This document shows positions 1 to 10,171 of a stretch of DNA of 64,000 nt, piece after piece. Position 1 is the stretch's first letter. Each line of letters begins with the position of its first letter. The notes under the pieces were generated by a model. That model was given only the letters and a program-made list of their open reading frames with translations, had not been told where the DNA came from and did not search any database. Source of the DNA: Poa pratensis (Eukaryota; Streptophyta; Magnoliopsida; Poales; Poaceae); the NCBI GenBank assembly GCA_947311845.1, contig CAMZMU010000048.1, forward strand, positions 19,272,693 through 19,336,692, given 5' to 3'. The translations under genes and the position numbers were made by a program.

Positions 1-1450
1 ACGGGTGCAGGTGCTTGTGCGGATGCTGCCTTTCTGCGATTTACGTAATCAGTCGCCATTTGGTCGAACTCCCTGCAGTTTTCTCATCGAGTGGTTGGAT
101 CGCAGTTTTCCCATCGTCCCCCTTGTAACAGGTGGAATCTGCAATCAGCGTCCATCTTTTCTTCGAATGATCGCTCAGATAGTGCCGTGACTTGCGCCAA
201 TCCTTCTCTTGTAGCTATCACTTCGTGGCTGTCTCGACAGATCATCTCGCCGATCATCTCGACTGTCTCGCCGATCATCTCGACTGTCTCGCCGATCTTC
301 CGACCGTCGGTCGCTTCTGTCCTGATCATTGCGGGGTGTGGAGAACCCAGCCGCCATGAATTCGGGTCGTCATCGTCGTAATGACGTTTTGAACGTTTGC
401 GCATTCGGTCGTCTCTGTACGAGTCTCTATGGCTTCGACTGCTATTCTCATGTTTGTCACGGGTGAGGACCCGCGTGTGGTGCGTGCCATATCCTCTCCC
501 ATCTGCCCACTCAGTCGCGATCTGCAAGAGTGGGCACAGCTTTTGGCTTTTGGCGGCAAGTGCTTCTTTGAAGTCTCGCCTGTCGAGGCCAATACGAAGG
601 CATTCATGGCCATATCTTCTGAAACCACTCTCAACTGAGTTACGTATCTCAGTCCATCGTCTGATTATGACCTCAACGTTTCGTCTGAACGTGAACGCAG
701 GCCGTAGCTCCTCCAATGTTTTCGGGCGCTCGCATAGGGCTCGAAGTTTTTGACGAAATCCCTGCGGAAGTGATCCCACGATCGTATGTTGATGGAGGTA
801 GGGCCTTGAGCCAGTCGCGAGCATGCCTTCGAGCATGATTCCGATGTACTGCATGGCTGTAGTGTTGGTGCCCCGCTGGGCACGCAACTACAGCCGCCAG
901 TAATCTTCCAGCCACCATGAAGGTTCTTGTCGACCCGTGTACTTGGGCTGTTGGATGTGAGTTTGAATCCTTTGGCATCCGTGTCTCGGCGACGCGACCG
1001 AGTGAAGCACAGCTCCATGTGGTCTCAGGCTCTCGATCAGAGTATGAGTCGCTACTGTAGATGCGTGATCTGCTCCTGGACCTGCCCTTCGCGAGCCGCT
1101 TCTTTCTTCGCGTGGTGGCGACAACCACTGTGATTATGCTCTTCCGAGGCGCGTCGACAGGGCACGGTCTCGACTCCACCTGGAGTCTTGAACTTGGCGT
1201 ATGGCCTTTGCAGCTAAGGCGAGTGATTTGATCTGTTGGCGGGTAGTTTTGCGTTGGGGTCATTCGCTGGGGGCTTGATTGCCTCCAGGTATGCTGCAGC
1301 GGTGTAGAGAGCACCTGCTGCTGTTTTGGGCACCCGGCAGTCCTTCCTGTTGTATGTCATGAGGAGTTGCCTAAGTTGCGGGTGAGTGCCGCCTTCTCGC
1401 TGGCGAGAGGTGCGACAATCTTGATCTGCGTCCTGTGTCTGCTCGCAGTC
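1..1450 (-). mobile_element. Ty3/gypsy element A, internal part left of the nested insertion
   Basis: This is the minus-strand continuation of the gypsy element whose 5' LTR lies at 15872-16362. Its gag gene is cut at 14696/1450 by the plus-strand element B. Reading leftwards, the sequence covers the middle and end of gag and runs off the window. A and B belong to one family: gag proteins, LTR ends and primer-binding sites all match. The pol genes and the other LTR must lie outside the window. Confidence 0.85.
1..1450 (-). pseudogene. gag (second half) of gypsy element A, frameshifted
   Basis: In three frames the minus strand encodes a homologue of the gag of element B. A VPKTAAGAL-type block lies at about 1330, followed by an RS-rich segment, and then the Retrotrans_gag capsid domain (a WLEDY/W...F segment and a tryptophan-rich RRWTEIRNS block at about 690-660). 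The last part recognised matches the CRFHL...GK region of B gag near position 100. The frame changes several times through one-base indels, for example near 980 in the MPK-GFKLT region, where a run of C looks one base short. It would be structural Gag if intact. It is a fragment because its 5' half is separated from it by 13.2 kb of inserted DNA. Confidence 0.8.
232..305 (-). repeat. short tandem repeat inside gag of element A
   Basis: A unit of about 24 bp of the form ATCTCGACTGTCTCGCCG is repeated about two and a half times. On the minus strand it encodes repeated ETVEMIG. The matching part of element B gag (about 4290) has only one such unit, so this is a copy-specific expansion. Confidence 0.75.
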
Positions 1451-1939
1451 TGACATGGGTATGCCTATCGGGTACCCTACCATGAGGGTACCTGGTGCAC
1501 GTATCGACTAGGCCCAACTATCAGAGCCTACATGAAGCCCATGAAGGGAGGCCCACGAAGATGGAGTATCCTCCAAGTTTGGCGAAACAATAGTCGGTTT
1601 AGAGTTTCCTTACTTGTAAATCGAGTCGGTTACGAACACCCGAGACCCAGCCTATTATTTAAGGACTGGGAGGGCCATCGAACCAGACCACGTACACCAG
1701 AGCCACCAAAACCCTAGCGAGATCGACATCTCGCCGGGACCTTGTAACCATCATATTCACAAAGCAATAACAGACAGGCAGGACGTAGGGGTGTTACCTC
1801 CACACGAGGGCCCTGAACCTGGGTAAAATCTTTGCCCTGCTTGTCAGCCGACGATACTTCCAGCTCTACCACGTTCTCTCCCCCATATTCATAACCTAGG
1901 GACCTTAACCATGGGTCTTGATGAGTCTACCCCTCGTCA
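1451..1939 (+). repeat. 5' LTR of gypsy element B
   Basis: It starts TG and ends CA, is 489 bp long and matches 14204-14695 almost base for base. The visible differences are a few bases near 1691 and two runs of C that differ by one base (near 1741 and 1880). A TATA-like CTATTATTTAAGG lies at about 1650. The ATG at 1911 opens the gag frame, so the first codons of gag are inside the LTR. Confidence 0.93.
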
Positions 1940-4800
1940 AGTGGCGCCGTCTGTGGGAAAGAATAGCGCTGGACTCGAAGTTTCGCCGGTCCCAACAGCA
2001 AACGGCAAATCGCCGATCACACCAGCAAACGGCAACTCGCCGATCTCATCTGCAAACGGCAACTCGCCGGCCATGTCAGCAAACAGCAACTCGCCGATCC
2101 AGGCGACACACGGCGACTCGCCGATCCACTCGAAAAGCGGCAGCCTGCCCGCTTCACCTGCAAAAAGCGCATCTGCTCTTCCAATGAATTTCAATCCGCA
2201 CTCGCCGAGCTTCAGGAGGCGTTTTCCGGCCTTGAATCAGGTTTGAGTTTGACTGTTGGAGCATTCAATTTTTTCGTAAACAATCTTGGCACGCAGGACT
2301 CGACAGATCCGCAACAACTGGCGCTGGGCGCACTCGAGGCTCCGTCGACTGCGCTCGCCCCGTCGTCGATTCCTGAAGCCTGCTCGCCCGCAACAACCAT
2401 GTCGACCGGCGAGATCGACAGGTTCATGATGACGGAACTCCAAGGCGAGGAGGCAGAATCAGCATACCGCACAAGCAACGTCGACTTCAACCTACCACTC
2501 GACGAGAGTTTCGACTGCGGGATCTCCCTCGATGACTTCTACGAGCCCGCGATTCATAACGACAGCAACGTCGACTCGGAGATCTTCACCAACACCAACC
2601 TCGACTCAGAAATCCATAATGGCTTCGCCAACACCGAGATGAGCATAGGCGATGAGCACATCGACAACGAGATTCGCCTCGAAGATCTACTCGATGAACA
2701 CACTGGCTCTGACATGAGCCTCGACGGCGACGTCGAGTCCATGACTGGAATCGACAGCACATACACCTGTCCACGGGTCACGCCCCATCAGGTCTACGTG
2801 GCCTTCTCCGCAGAATCATCCGCAGACGCAGCCGCTCGCAGGCCTGCACAATTCCCATGCACGGTAACCATGCCGGATGGGGTCACAACCTTGACAATCA
2901 CGGAGGAGATGGCAGCAAAAGCAGATAAAGTCATAAAGGAGTGCACAATGATGCCACCAAATTCCACCCCAGAGGAGATGTTGACCTTCCAGTACTTCAA
3001 CTGGCAGGAGTCAATTCGACTGCAAAACTACCGAGCGACGCTCGAAGAGCGCAAAAGGCAAGCCAGCCTCTCGAGTGCCCGAAGAAGGGAGCAATCCCTC
3101 GGGTCCACAATGCAACCAACCCCACGACCTAGGTCGCGGTTGGCAAGCCTTCCAGAACATGAAAGGGTAGCAATCACCCGTAACCTGTCGTTCATGACAG
3201 AGGACGCTAACGGAATCCCAGTGCCCAAAACTGCTGCGGGTGCATTATTCTCCGTAGGTGCTTACCTCAAGGCAATGCAACCTCCGGCGAATGACCCTAA
3301 CGCAGCCCTGCATCGCCAACAACTCAAATCGCTAGCTCTAGCGGCACAGGCTATACAGCCAGAAGACAAAACTCCAGCAAGGAATCGCGATCGCGACATA
3401 GTCGACTCACGACACGCAGCACATCATCGCAGTGGTCGCAGCCACCACTCGGATGAAGGAAGGAGAAGCACGCGCCGGCACAGGTCCAGCAGAAGCAGAT
3501 CTCGAAGATCCTATAGCAGCGATTCATACTCTGATCGAACCAGAGCCATGCGGAGCATTGTGCTTCACTCGACGCATCCGTGAGACGCGGATGCCCAAAG
3601 GTTCAAGTTGACAGGCGAACAACCCAAGTACAACGGTCGCCAAGAACCTTCCGGGTGGCTAGAAGATTACAGACTCGCCGTGGCATGCCAGCGTGGCACG
3701 AACACCACGGCGATGCAGTACATACGACTCATGCTCGAAGGAACTGCCCGCGACTGGCTCAAGGCGCTCCCTCCATCATCATACGACTCGTGGGACGATT
3801 TCCGCAGAGACTTCATCAAAAACTTCGAGCCTCTATGTGAGCGCCCGAAGACATTCGAAGAATTAAGGGCATGCACTCAACGATCAGACGAGTCGTTGAG
3901 ATCATACATACGGCGGTGGACCGAAATACGCAATTCGGTTGGCAAAGTGTCAGAAGACAGGGCCATGGATGCCTTCATACAAGGTCTCGCCAGGAAGGAC
4001 TTCAAAGAGGCACTTGGTCGTGAAAAGCCAACCTCCCTGGCTGACCTCATCAAAGTTGCGACTGAGTGGGCAGATGGAGAGGATTCTGTACGCAGATCCC
4101 GTGCTTCCCCACCACGCGACAACTACGAAAGCGGCAGTCGAGGCCGCAGAGATTCATACAGAGAAGATCGCAGGCGCAAACGTTCCAAACGTCCTTACGA
4201 CGATAACAGACCCGAGTTCATGGCGGCTGGATACACACAACCCGGGAGGACCAAGATAGAAGCAATCGACGCTCGGATGATCGACGGGACAGTCGAGATC
4301 GCGAGCAGCGGAGCGACAGCTACAAAAGGCAAGAATGGCGCAAACGCAGCGACGCAAAACCCGAGCGGTCATTCGAGGAAAAGATGGACGACTGGTGCAG
4401 ATTCCACCTCTTCAAGGGGGACGACGGAAAACTACGCTCCAATCACACCCTAAGGAACTGCAGGGAATTCGACCAAATGGCGACTGACTACATGATACGA
4501 CTCAAAAGGTACGGCCCAGCACCTGCTCAGCCCACGCCTGCACCCGCACCACAGCCGAACGCTGTGCCCGCTCTCATGGCGCCACAGCCGCCACCGCAAC
4601 CACCACCACAGCCTGCTCCAGGCGCAAACCTCGCAGGTGCCATACAACCCGTACTACGGGCGGAAGATGATCAATATCCACAGCCCCACGGGCAGATGTA
4701 CATGATACAAAAGGGTCGCCCCTCCAACAGGCAGCAAAAGCTAATCACTCGACAGGTGAACATGGCTGTCATGGCACCTCCTGCCATGCCGAATTTCTGA
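1911..4800 (+). CDS. Gag of gypsy element B (with single-base frameshifts)
   Basis: This is the structural capsid/nucleocapsid protein. The frame opens at the ATG in the LTR (1911), crosses the primer-binding site and continues through an N-terminal array of ANGxSP repeats. A long acidic region follows (about 2450-2760), then an RS-rich stretch (about 3430-3540), the Retrotrans_gag domain (about 3640-4080, with WLEDY, ARDWLKALP and a WTEIRN block), and a proline/alanine-rich tail to the stop at 4800. Frame breaks lie near 2212, 3601, 4380 and 4793. At 2212, 3601 and 4793 one extra base in a short run (C, T and A respectively) would restore the frame. The break at 4793 also separates gag from the protease, so gag-pro-pol was probably one continuous reading frame. 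Confidence 0.82.
1942..1959 (+). other. Primer-binding site of gypsy element B
   Basis: The sequence TGGCGCCGTCTGTGGGAA begins two bases after the LTR end. This is the usual place for the minus-strand primer site, and the same motif follows the LTR of element A in reverse orientation. The TGGCGCC start is complementary to a tRNA 3' end of the form GGCGCCA. I did not assign the tRNA identity. Confidence 0.8.
2005..2155 (+). repeat. Tandem repeats in the gag N-terminus
   Basis: A unit of about 36 bp encoding a 12-residue (S/T)ANGNSPI-type motif repeats about five times with drift. Element A has its own version on the minus strand at about 15700-15840, so the array is a family trait with variable unit sequence. 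Confidence 0.8.
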
Positions 4801-4801
4801 A

Positions 4802-5375
4802 GGGATCGGAAACCATCATAAGCTTCAGTCGAGAGGATCATCCCCCAGCTGTAGTTCGACCAGGGCACGCGGCTCTGGTACTCGACGCGCAAATAGGAGG
4901 CTACGCCATGACCAAGGTCTTCATGGATGGAGGCAGCGGCATAAACATCATCTTCGCGGACACGCTCCGCAAAATGAACAGGTCAGTCGAAAACCTCCCA
5001 AAATCTTCAAATACCTTCCACGGTATCGTTCCTGGCAAAGCAATTAGCCCAGAAGGCACCATACAACTCGACGTTACGTTCGGGGACAAAAGCCACTTCA
5101 GGACAGAGTCGATTGAGTTCGAGGTCGTCGACTGGAAATCACAATACCATGCTATTCTTGGTCGCCCGACGTTTGCTCGATTCATGGCGGTGCCACACTA
5201 CGCGTACCTCACGCTGAAGATGCCAGGACCAAAGGGAGTCATACTGTCCGTGGAAACTTTCAAAGGTCCGATGCTTGCGACCGCGAGTTCAGCAAAATCT
5301 CCGAGATGTTCGGGGTGGAAGAATCACTCGCCGACTGGCGATTTCCAACGACCGCACACTCCTTCCGGAGCATAA
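4802..5375 (+). CDS. Aspartic protease region of gypsy element B
   Basis: This segment would cleave the polyprotein. After a GSETIISF lead, the catalytic-site region reads VFMDGGSGINIIF, a variant of the D-S/T-G signature with glycine after the Asp. It is followed by DWKSQYHAILGRPTFARF, the flap and C-terminal signature of plant gypsy proteases. It joins gag upstream and RT downstream. A frame change near 5275, where the continuation should read CDREFSKISEMFG in the next frame, interrupts it. The D-G-G motif is common in Tat-lineage elements, so I do not read it as inactivating. Confidence 0.78.
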
Positions 5376-5489
5376 GAAGTTGGCAGTCGACAGATCCTTC
5401 AATGCTACAAATGACACAAGGTCGCATCAGGTGCACCCGACCGATCCGTCCAAGACAGTCAACGTATCTTCGAGCCTGCCTATCGCATA

Positions 5490-6850
5490 GGAAGGCGCGC
5501 TCGTCGAATTCCTCCGTGAGAACTGGGAAATATTTGCGTGGTGTCCAGCCGACATGCCAGGTATTCCCAGGGAATTCGCCGAGCACTCTCTCCAATTGTT
5601 TCCAGATGCAAAGCCAGTCAAGCAAACGATGCGTCGAATCTCCGGCCCAAAGCGAACCGCAGTCGAATCTGAAGTCGACCGGTTACTCGCAGCAGGATTC
5701 ATTAGGGAAATCAAGAAATCACAATGGGTGGCCAACCCCGTACTCGTAGAGAAGAAGCATACAGACATCCTTCGGATGTGCGTGGACTTCACAGCGCTGA
5801 ACAAGTGCTGTCCAAAGGATCACTTCCCGCTACCCCGAATCGACCAGATCGTCGACTCCACCGCCGGATGCGCACGACTCTCCTTTCTGGATGCTTACTC
5901 AGGTTATCACCAGATAAGGATGAAGCAAGAAGACGAAGAAAAAACGGCGTTCATAACCCCACTCGGGGTCTACTGCTACACAACTATGCCCTTTGGGCTC
6001 AAAAACGCGGGTGCAACATACCAGCGCATGATGCAGGACTGCCTCAAAAAGCAAATCGGACGCAACGTCCAGGTCTACGTGGATGACATTGTCATTACCA
6101 CAAGGGAAGAACACACACTACTCGACGATTTGAGGGAGACGTTCGCAAACCTCAAACGCTTCCATATCAAGCTCAATCCTAAGAAGTGCACGTTCGGCGT
6201 TCCAGCCGGGCAGCTCTAGGGTACCTAGTCTCTGCCCGTGGAATCGAAGCAGACCCGGAGAAAATACAGGCCATCCTCACAATGCAAAGGCCTTCAAAGC
6301 TTCACGATGTGCAGAAACTAGCAGGACGAGTAGCAGCGCTCAGTCGATTCATCAGCAAACTGGGTGAAAAGGCTCTACCATTCTATCGACTGATGAAGAA
6401 GGCGGACAAGTTCGAGTGGACGCCAGAAGCTGAAGCAGCCTTCACAGATCTCAAGCGGATCCTCACAAGCCCTCCGATCCTCGTCGCACCTAAGGAACGG
6501 GAACCACTCTACCTGTATGTCTCGGCTACAAACAGGGTGGTGAGCACCGTACTGGTAGTCGAACGCATGGAGGAGGGGCACATCCAAAGCATACAACGTC
6601 CAGTCTACTACCTGAGCGAGGTTCTCTCCATATCAAAACAGCGGTACCCGCACTATCAAAAGCTGGCATACGCTGTATTCATGTCCTCAAGGAAGTTGAC
6701 ACACTACTTCACCGAGCACCCGATCACCGTGGTAAGTAACTCAGCAATCGGTGATATCCTCACAAACCCCAATGCAACGGGTCGAGTCGCAAAATGGCTC
6801 ATCGAGCTGGCTCCAAGAGACATCAAGTACGAGCACCCGAAGGCTATCAA
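5490..6850 (+). CDS. Reverse transcriptase and first RNase H of gypsy element B
   Basis: The RT domain covers about 5640-6215. It shows the LRMCVDFTALNK block, FPLPRIDQIVDS, SFLDAYSGYHQI, TTMPFGLKNAGATYQRMM and the catalytic box VYVDDIVI at about 6076-6099. After an apparent stop at 6217 the frame resumes as GYLVSARGIEADPEKI. One missing C in CTC(C)TAGGG explains the stop. The RNase H-like connection domain follows (about 6380-6800), including YLYVSATNRVVSTVL and YPHYQKLAYAV. All core RT residues are present, so the enzyme would be catalytically plausible if the frame is really continuous. Confidence 0.88.
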
Positions 6851-6899
6851 AGCACAAGTCCTACCCGACTTCACAACCGAGTGGATAGAGGCCCAATTA

Positions 6900-7330
6900 C
6901 CTGGAGCACCAGACGTGTCCAATTCCTGGACCATGTACTTCGATGGGTCCAAGAAACACGAAGGCGCAGGCGCAGGCGTCATCCTCATATCACCAAAAGG
7001 GGACAAGCTACGTTATGTTTTGCAGATGGGATTCAAACTACCCTCCAATAACGAGGCTGAATACGAGGCTCTGATCCATGGCATGCGGATGGCAAAAGCA
7101 CTTGGGTGCACTCGATTGATGATCTACGGCGACTCCAATCTCGTGGTGCAGCAAACAATGAAGGCCTGCGACGCAATCGCGGACAACATGATCGCTTATC
7201 GCGACCTGTACAACACACTGGAGGGCAGCTTCGAGGGCTGTGAGTTGAGGCACATAGGAAGGGAAAGTAACGAAGAAGCAGACATGCTAGCCAATCTTGG
7301 CTCAACTGGCGCACAAATTCCACCTGGTGT
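6900..7330 (+). CDS. Second (archaeal-type) RNase H domain of gypsy element B
   Basis: Directly after the first RNase H the frame continues with WTMYFDGS, GAGVILISP, NNEAEYEALIHGM, IYGDSNLVVQQ and ESNEEADMLANLGS. These carry the D-E-D-D pattern of a full RNase H fold. An additional RNase H of this type upstream of integrase characterises the Tat/Retand branch of plant gypsy elements. It is in frame with the domain before it. A short linker rich in proline and lysine (about 7360-7440) leads to the integrase. Confidence 0.82.
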
Positions 7331-7458
7331 CTTCCTCGAGCGCATCGAACACAGATCTATCAAGGAGAAACGAGAGCCTCCTCCGTCGACTACGCCAGCC
7401 AAAAGCAAAGCGCCAGCACAGAGGACCCCCCAGTCGAGGTACTCCTCATTGAGCCAAC

Positions 7459-8685
7459 TTGGACTCAACCTTTTCTGGCTTACATACTCCGCGCGAGCTA
7501 CCAGATGACATAACCGAGTCCCGACGCGTGACTCGAAGATCAAAAGCATACACCGTTATCAACGGCGAGTTATACAAGCGCAGCATATCAGGTATGTTCC
7601 AAAGATGCATCGCATTCGAAGATGGCCAAGCCATACTTCGAGATATTCATGCAGGTACCTGTGGGCATCACGCCAGCAGTCGATCACTCGTAGCCAAAGC
7701 CTTTCGCGCAGGGTTTTACTGGCCTACAGCACTCAAAGACGCGGAGGACATAGTCAAAAGGTGCGTCGGCTGCCAGAAATTCGCAACAAGGCCGCACGCA
7801 CCCGCATCGGCGTTGAAGACTATACCGCTGGCCTGGCCTTTCGCCCAATGGGGGCTCGATATGGTTGGGCCACTCAAAAAATCATCGCATGGCGGGCATA
7901 CTCACCTACTGGTGGCAGTCGACAAGTTCACAAAGTGGATCGAGGCGGTCCCCATCACAAATTCGACTGCTACTACGGCAGTCAACTTCATAAAGAGCAT
8001 CATCTACCGCTTCGGTGTCCCAAACAGTATCATCACTGATAACGGCACAAACTTCACGGCTGAGGAGTTCAAAACCTTCTGCAAAGAGCAGGACATTACG
8101 CTCAACTACGCATCCGTGGCGCATCCACAATCCAATGGCCAAGTCGAAAAGGCCAATGGACTTGTGACGAGGGATCAAGAAGCGCCTCTGGTGCCACTCA
8201 AAAGAGCTGCGGGTGCTTGGGTCGAAGAACTACCATCTGTGCTATGGAGCCTACGCACAACTCCCAACACTTCTACGCAGTTCACCCATTCTTCATGGTC
8301 TATGGTGCAGAGGCAATTCTGCCATCAGATGTAAGGTTCAATGCACCACGAGTTGAAGCATACAATGAAGAAGACGCAGAAGAAGCACTCGAAGACAGTC
8401 GACTTACTCGATGAAGCGCGAGACACGGCCTTGGCCCGCACAGCTGTTTACCAGCAGGATCTCCGCAACTACCATAGCCGTCGACTGCGAACCAGGTCCT
8501 TTGTTGTGGCGACCTGGTTCTTCGATGAAGCAAAAGAAGGTGCACAAGCTCGCTTCCCCATGGGAGGTCCCTTCATCATCACGGAGGTCCTTGGTGGAGG
8601 CGCATATCGACTGAAGCACGCGAAGACAGGCGAACTCTCTCATAATCCTTGGAACGTTGCGCATCTGCGCCGTTTCTACGCATAA
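7459..8685 (+). CDS. Integrase of gypsy element B
   Basis: This protein inserts the cDNA into the genome. The zinc-binding H-H-C-C module is at about 7640-7790 (GHHASSRSL... KRCVGCQKF). The catalytic core follows, with FAQWGLDMVGPL, a strand with VDKFTKWIEAVP, ITDNGTNFTAEEF and HPQSNGQVEKANG, giving the D-D-E residues. Frame changes lie near 8170, 8290, 8400 and 8510. At 8290 (the FTP-FFMVYGAEAILP block) one missing C would explain the shift. The C-terminal region reads GPFIITEVLGGGAYRL and NPWNVAHLRRFYA before the stop at 8685. Confidence 0.86.
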
Positions 8686-8898
8686 AGTGCTCACAGTCAT
8701 ACAATGTAATAGGCTATATGTCGGATGGCTGCAGGTTTCAGACGCGCTCTTTTCCTTACCAGGGTACCTAAGGGGACTGGAAGGTTTTTAATGAGGCGGC
8801 CTGCAGCCTAACATTCAAAAGAGGAATAAAATCAATGTTCCTTCGACTTCTTTGTGGTTACTACCCGCATAATTCATACCTTAACCGCACCCGAAACC

Positions 8899-9173
8899 CT
8901 CGGGGGCTGTGTTATCGATCAAATGAGCTCTCGCTCTTGCAGAAACACAATGCCTTAGCCGCACCCGAATGCTCGGGGGCTGCGTAACAAGGATCCAAAC
9001 AAAGAACACAAAAACTCTGCAGCCGCACTCGAATACTCGGGGGCTGCACAGTCATTGGTTCACAACCAACACATATTTCACAAACCCCGCTCGACTGACT
9101 CGGGGGCTCGACAAAAAATCAAAGTATACAAACTATACAATATACAAAGAGTCAAAAATTACACTCGGGGGCT
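8899..9173 (+). repeat. Array of polypurine-tract-like repeats after pol
   Basis: The 10-mer CTCGGGGGCT occurs at 8899, 8972, 9036, 9099 and 9164, spaced 63-73 bp, several times preceded by CGCACCCGAA-like sequence. The same 10-mer recurs at 13590 and at 14192, where it is the real polypurine tract next to the 3' LTR. The array therefore looks like serial duplication of the PPT region inside the element. Confidence 0.85.
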
Positions 9174-9207
9174 GCCCCCTATACAAAAATTGCACTCGCA
9201 AACTATT

Positions 9208-10039
9208 CTAATCCTCAGGCTCGTCCTTTACGGGCAGCTCGGGACCGCAAAGCTGTTCGCGAGTGCACTCGATTAGTGTCTCCGCAGCTGGATCGTGTCA
9301 TCCAGGTCTTTTGTTCGAGAACCTCTCCGGCTGCAGGTGTCCGCAACACCAACCTTGGTTTTCGACTACGCATATACGCCATTGCAGCGTTGGCTCCAAT
9401 CACAAGTCTCTGAGACAGCAACTCTCGAATGGGATTTGTTTGACGGAAGATGTTCAACAAAGCACGAATCCCTTGTGGTTGTGGCCCCGCAGGAAAAAGA
9501 GTCTCGTTCAGGCGAATAAACGCTGCCCGGCATAACTCCAGCAGTTCAGCACTTCGCCAGACGCGATCCTTCAGGGTGGCGAGTATGCGGGCATGGTACC
9601 TATCAAGCCAAAAGTGTTGACGCCCAGTCGTAGGGTCGTCAACCACGCTATCCAGACGCCCTTCCACGCGAATCTTTTCAGCCTGGAAGTTGTCGACAAA
9701 GCCTACAAACACGGGCGCACCAGTCAGATCAAAAGGACAATAGCTACGCAAAAAGCTTGTAAACAGAGCAAGACTCGAACTTACACTCGAGTTGCCTGTT
9801 CACAAGATCCATCTCCCCGAGCACATATTCCTCGCGTTGGGTGGCCAACGCGGGTCTCGCCCTCAATCGATTCAGCTCAGCCTGGGCGTCCTTCAGATCT
9901 TGCTCCATTCTCACAAATTTGGCCTTCATAACTCCATCACCTTGGCATCATTTACCACCTGACCCTGGGATCGGGTGGTGATTGGAGCCTGCGAGGAACT
10001 AGTCGCAGTAGCAGGTTCTCGTGACTGTTCAAAGAGCAT
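9208..10039 (-). CDS. Antisense gene 2 of gypsy element B (coiled-coil protein, unknown function)
   Basis: This minus-strand gene is downstream of pol. Exon 1 starts at an ATG at 10039 (MLFEQSREPATA...). After a one-base frame change near 9932 it encodes a coiled coil (FVRMEQDLKDAQAEL) ending at a donor near 9782 (GTAAGT). Exon 2 begins after an acceptor near 9750 and encodes a basic helical domain (WLDRYHARILATLKDRVW, IRLNETLFPAGPQPQGIRALL) with an acidic end and stop at 9208. A second one-base frame change is needed near 9340. I recognise it as the type of protein carried by grass Tat/Retand elements but cannot name a function. Confidence 0.55.
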
Positions 10040-10171
10040 AATCACAAACACAAAGTTTGTGTCAGAAGCTAAAACTCATGTCATAAGCATACAACTCTTC
10101 GAGTGAAAGACATTAGCAAAAGACTATTTGCATAAACAAGGTAGCACAAACAAAGCGCAGACTCGCGCAGT

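Noticed and set aside
8899..9173. CRISPR-like array because of regularly spaced repeats
   Set aside because: Repeats of 10 bp with 63-73 bp spacing inside a plant retrotransposon, matching its polypurine tract, are not a CRISPR array.
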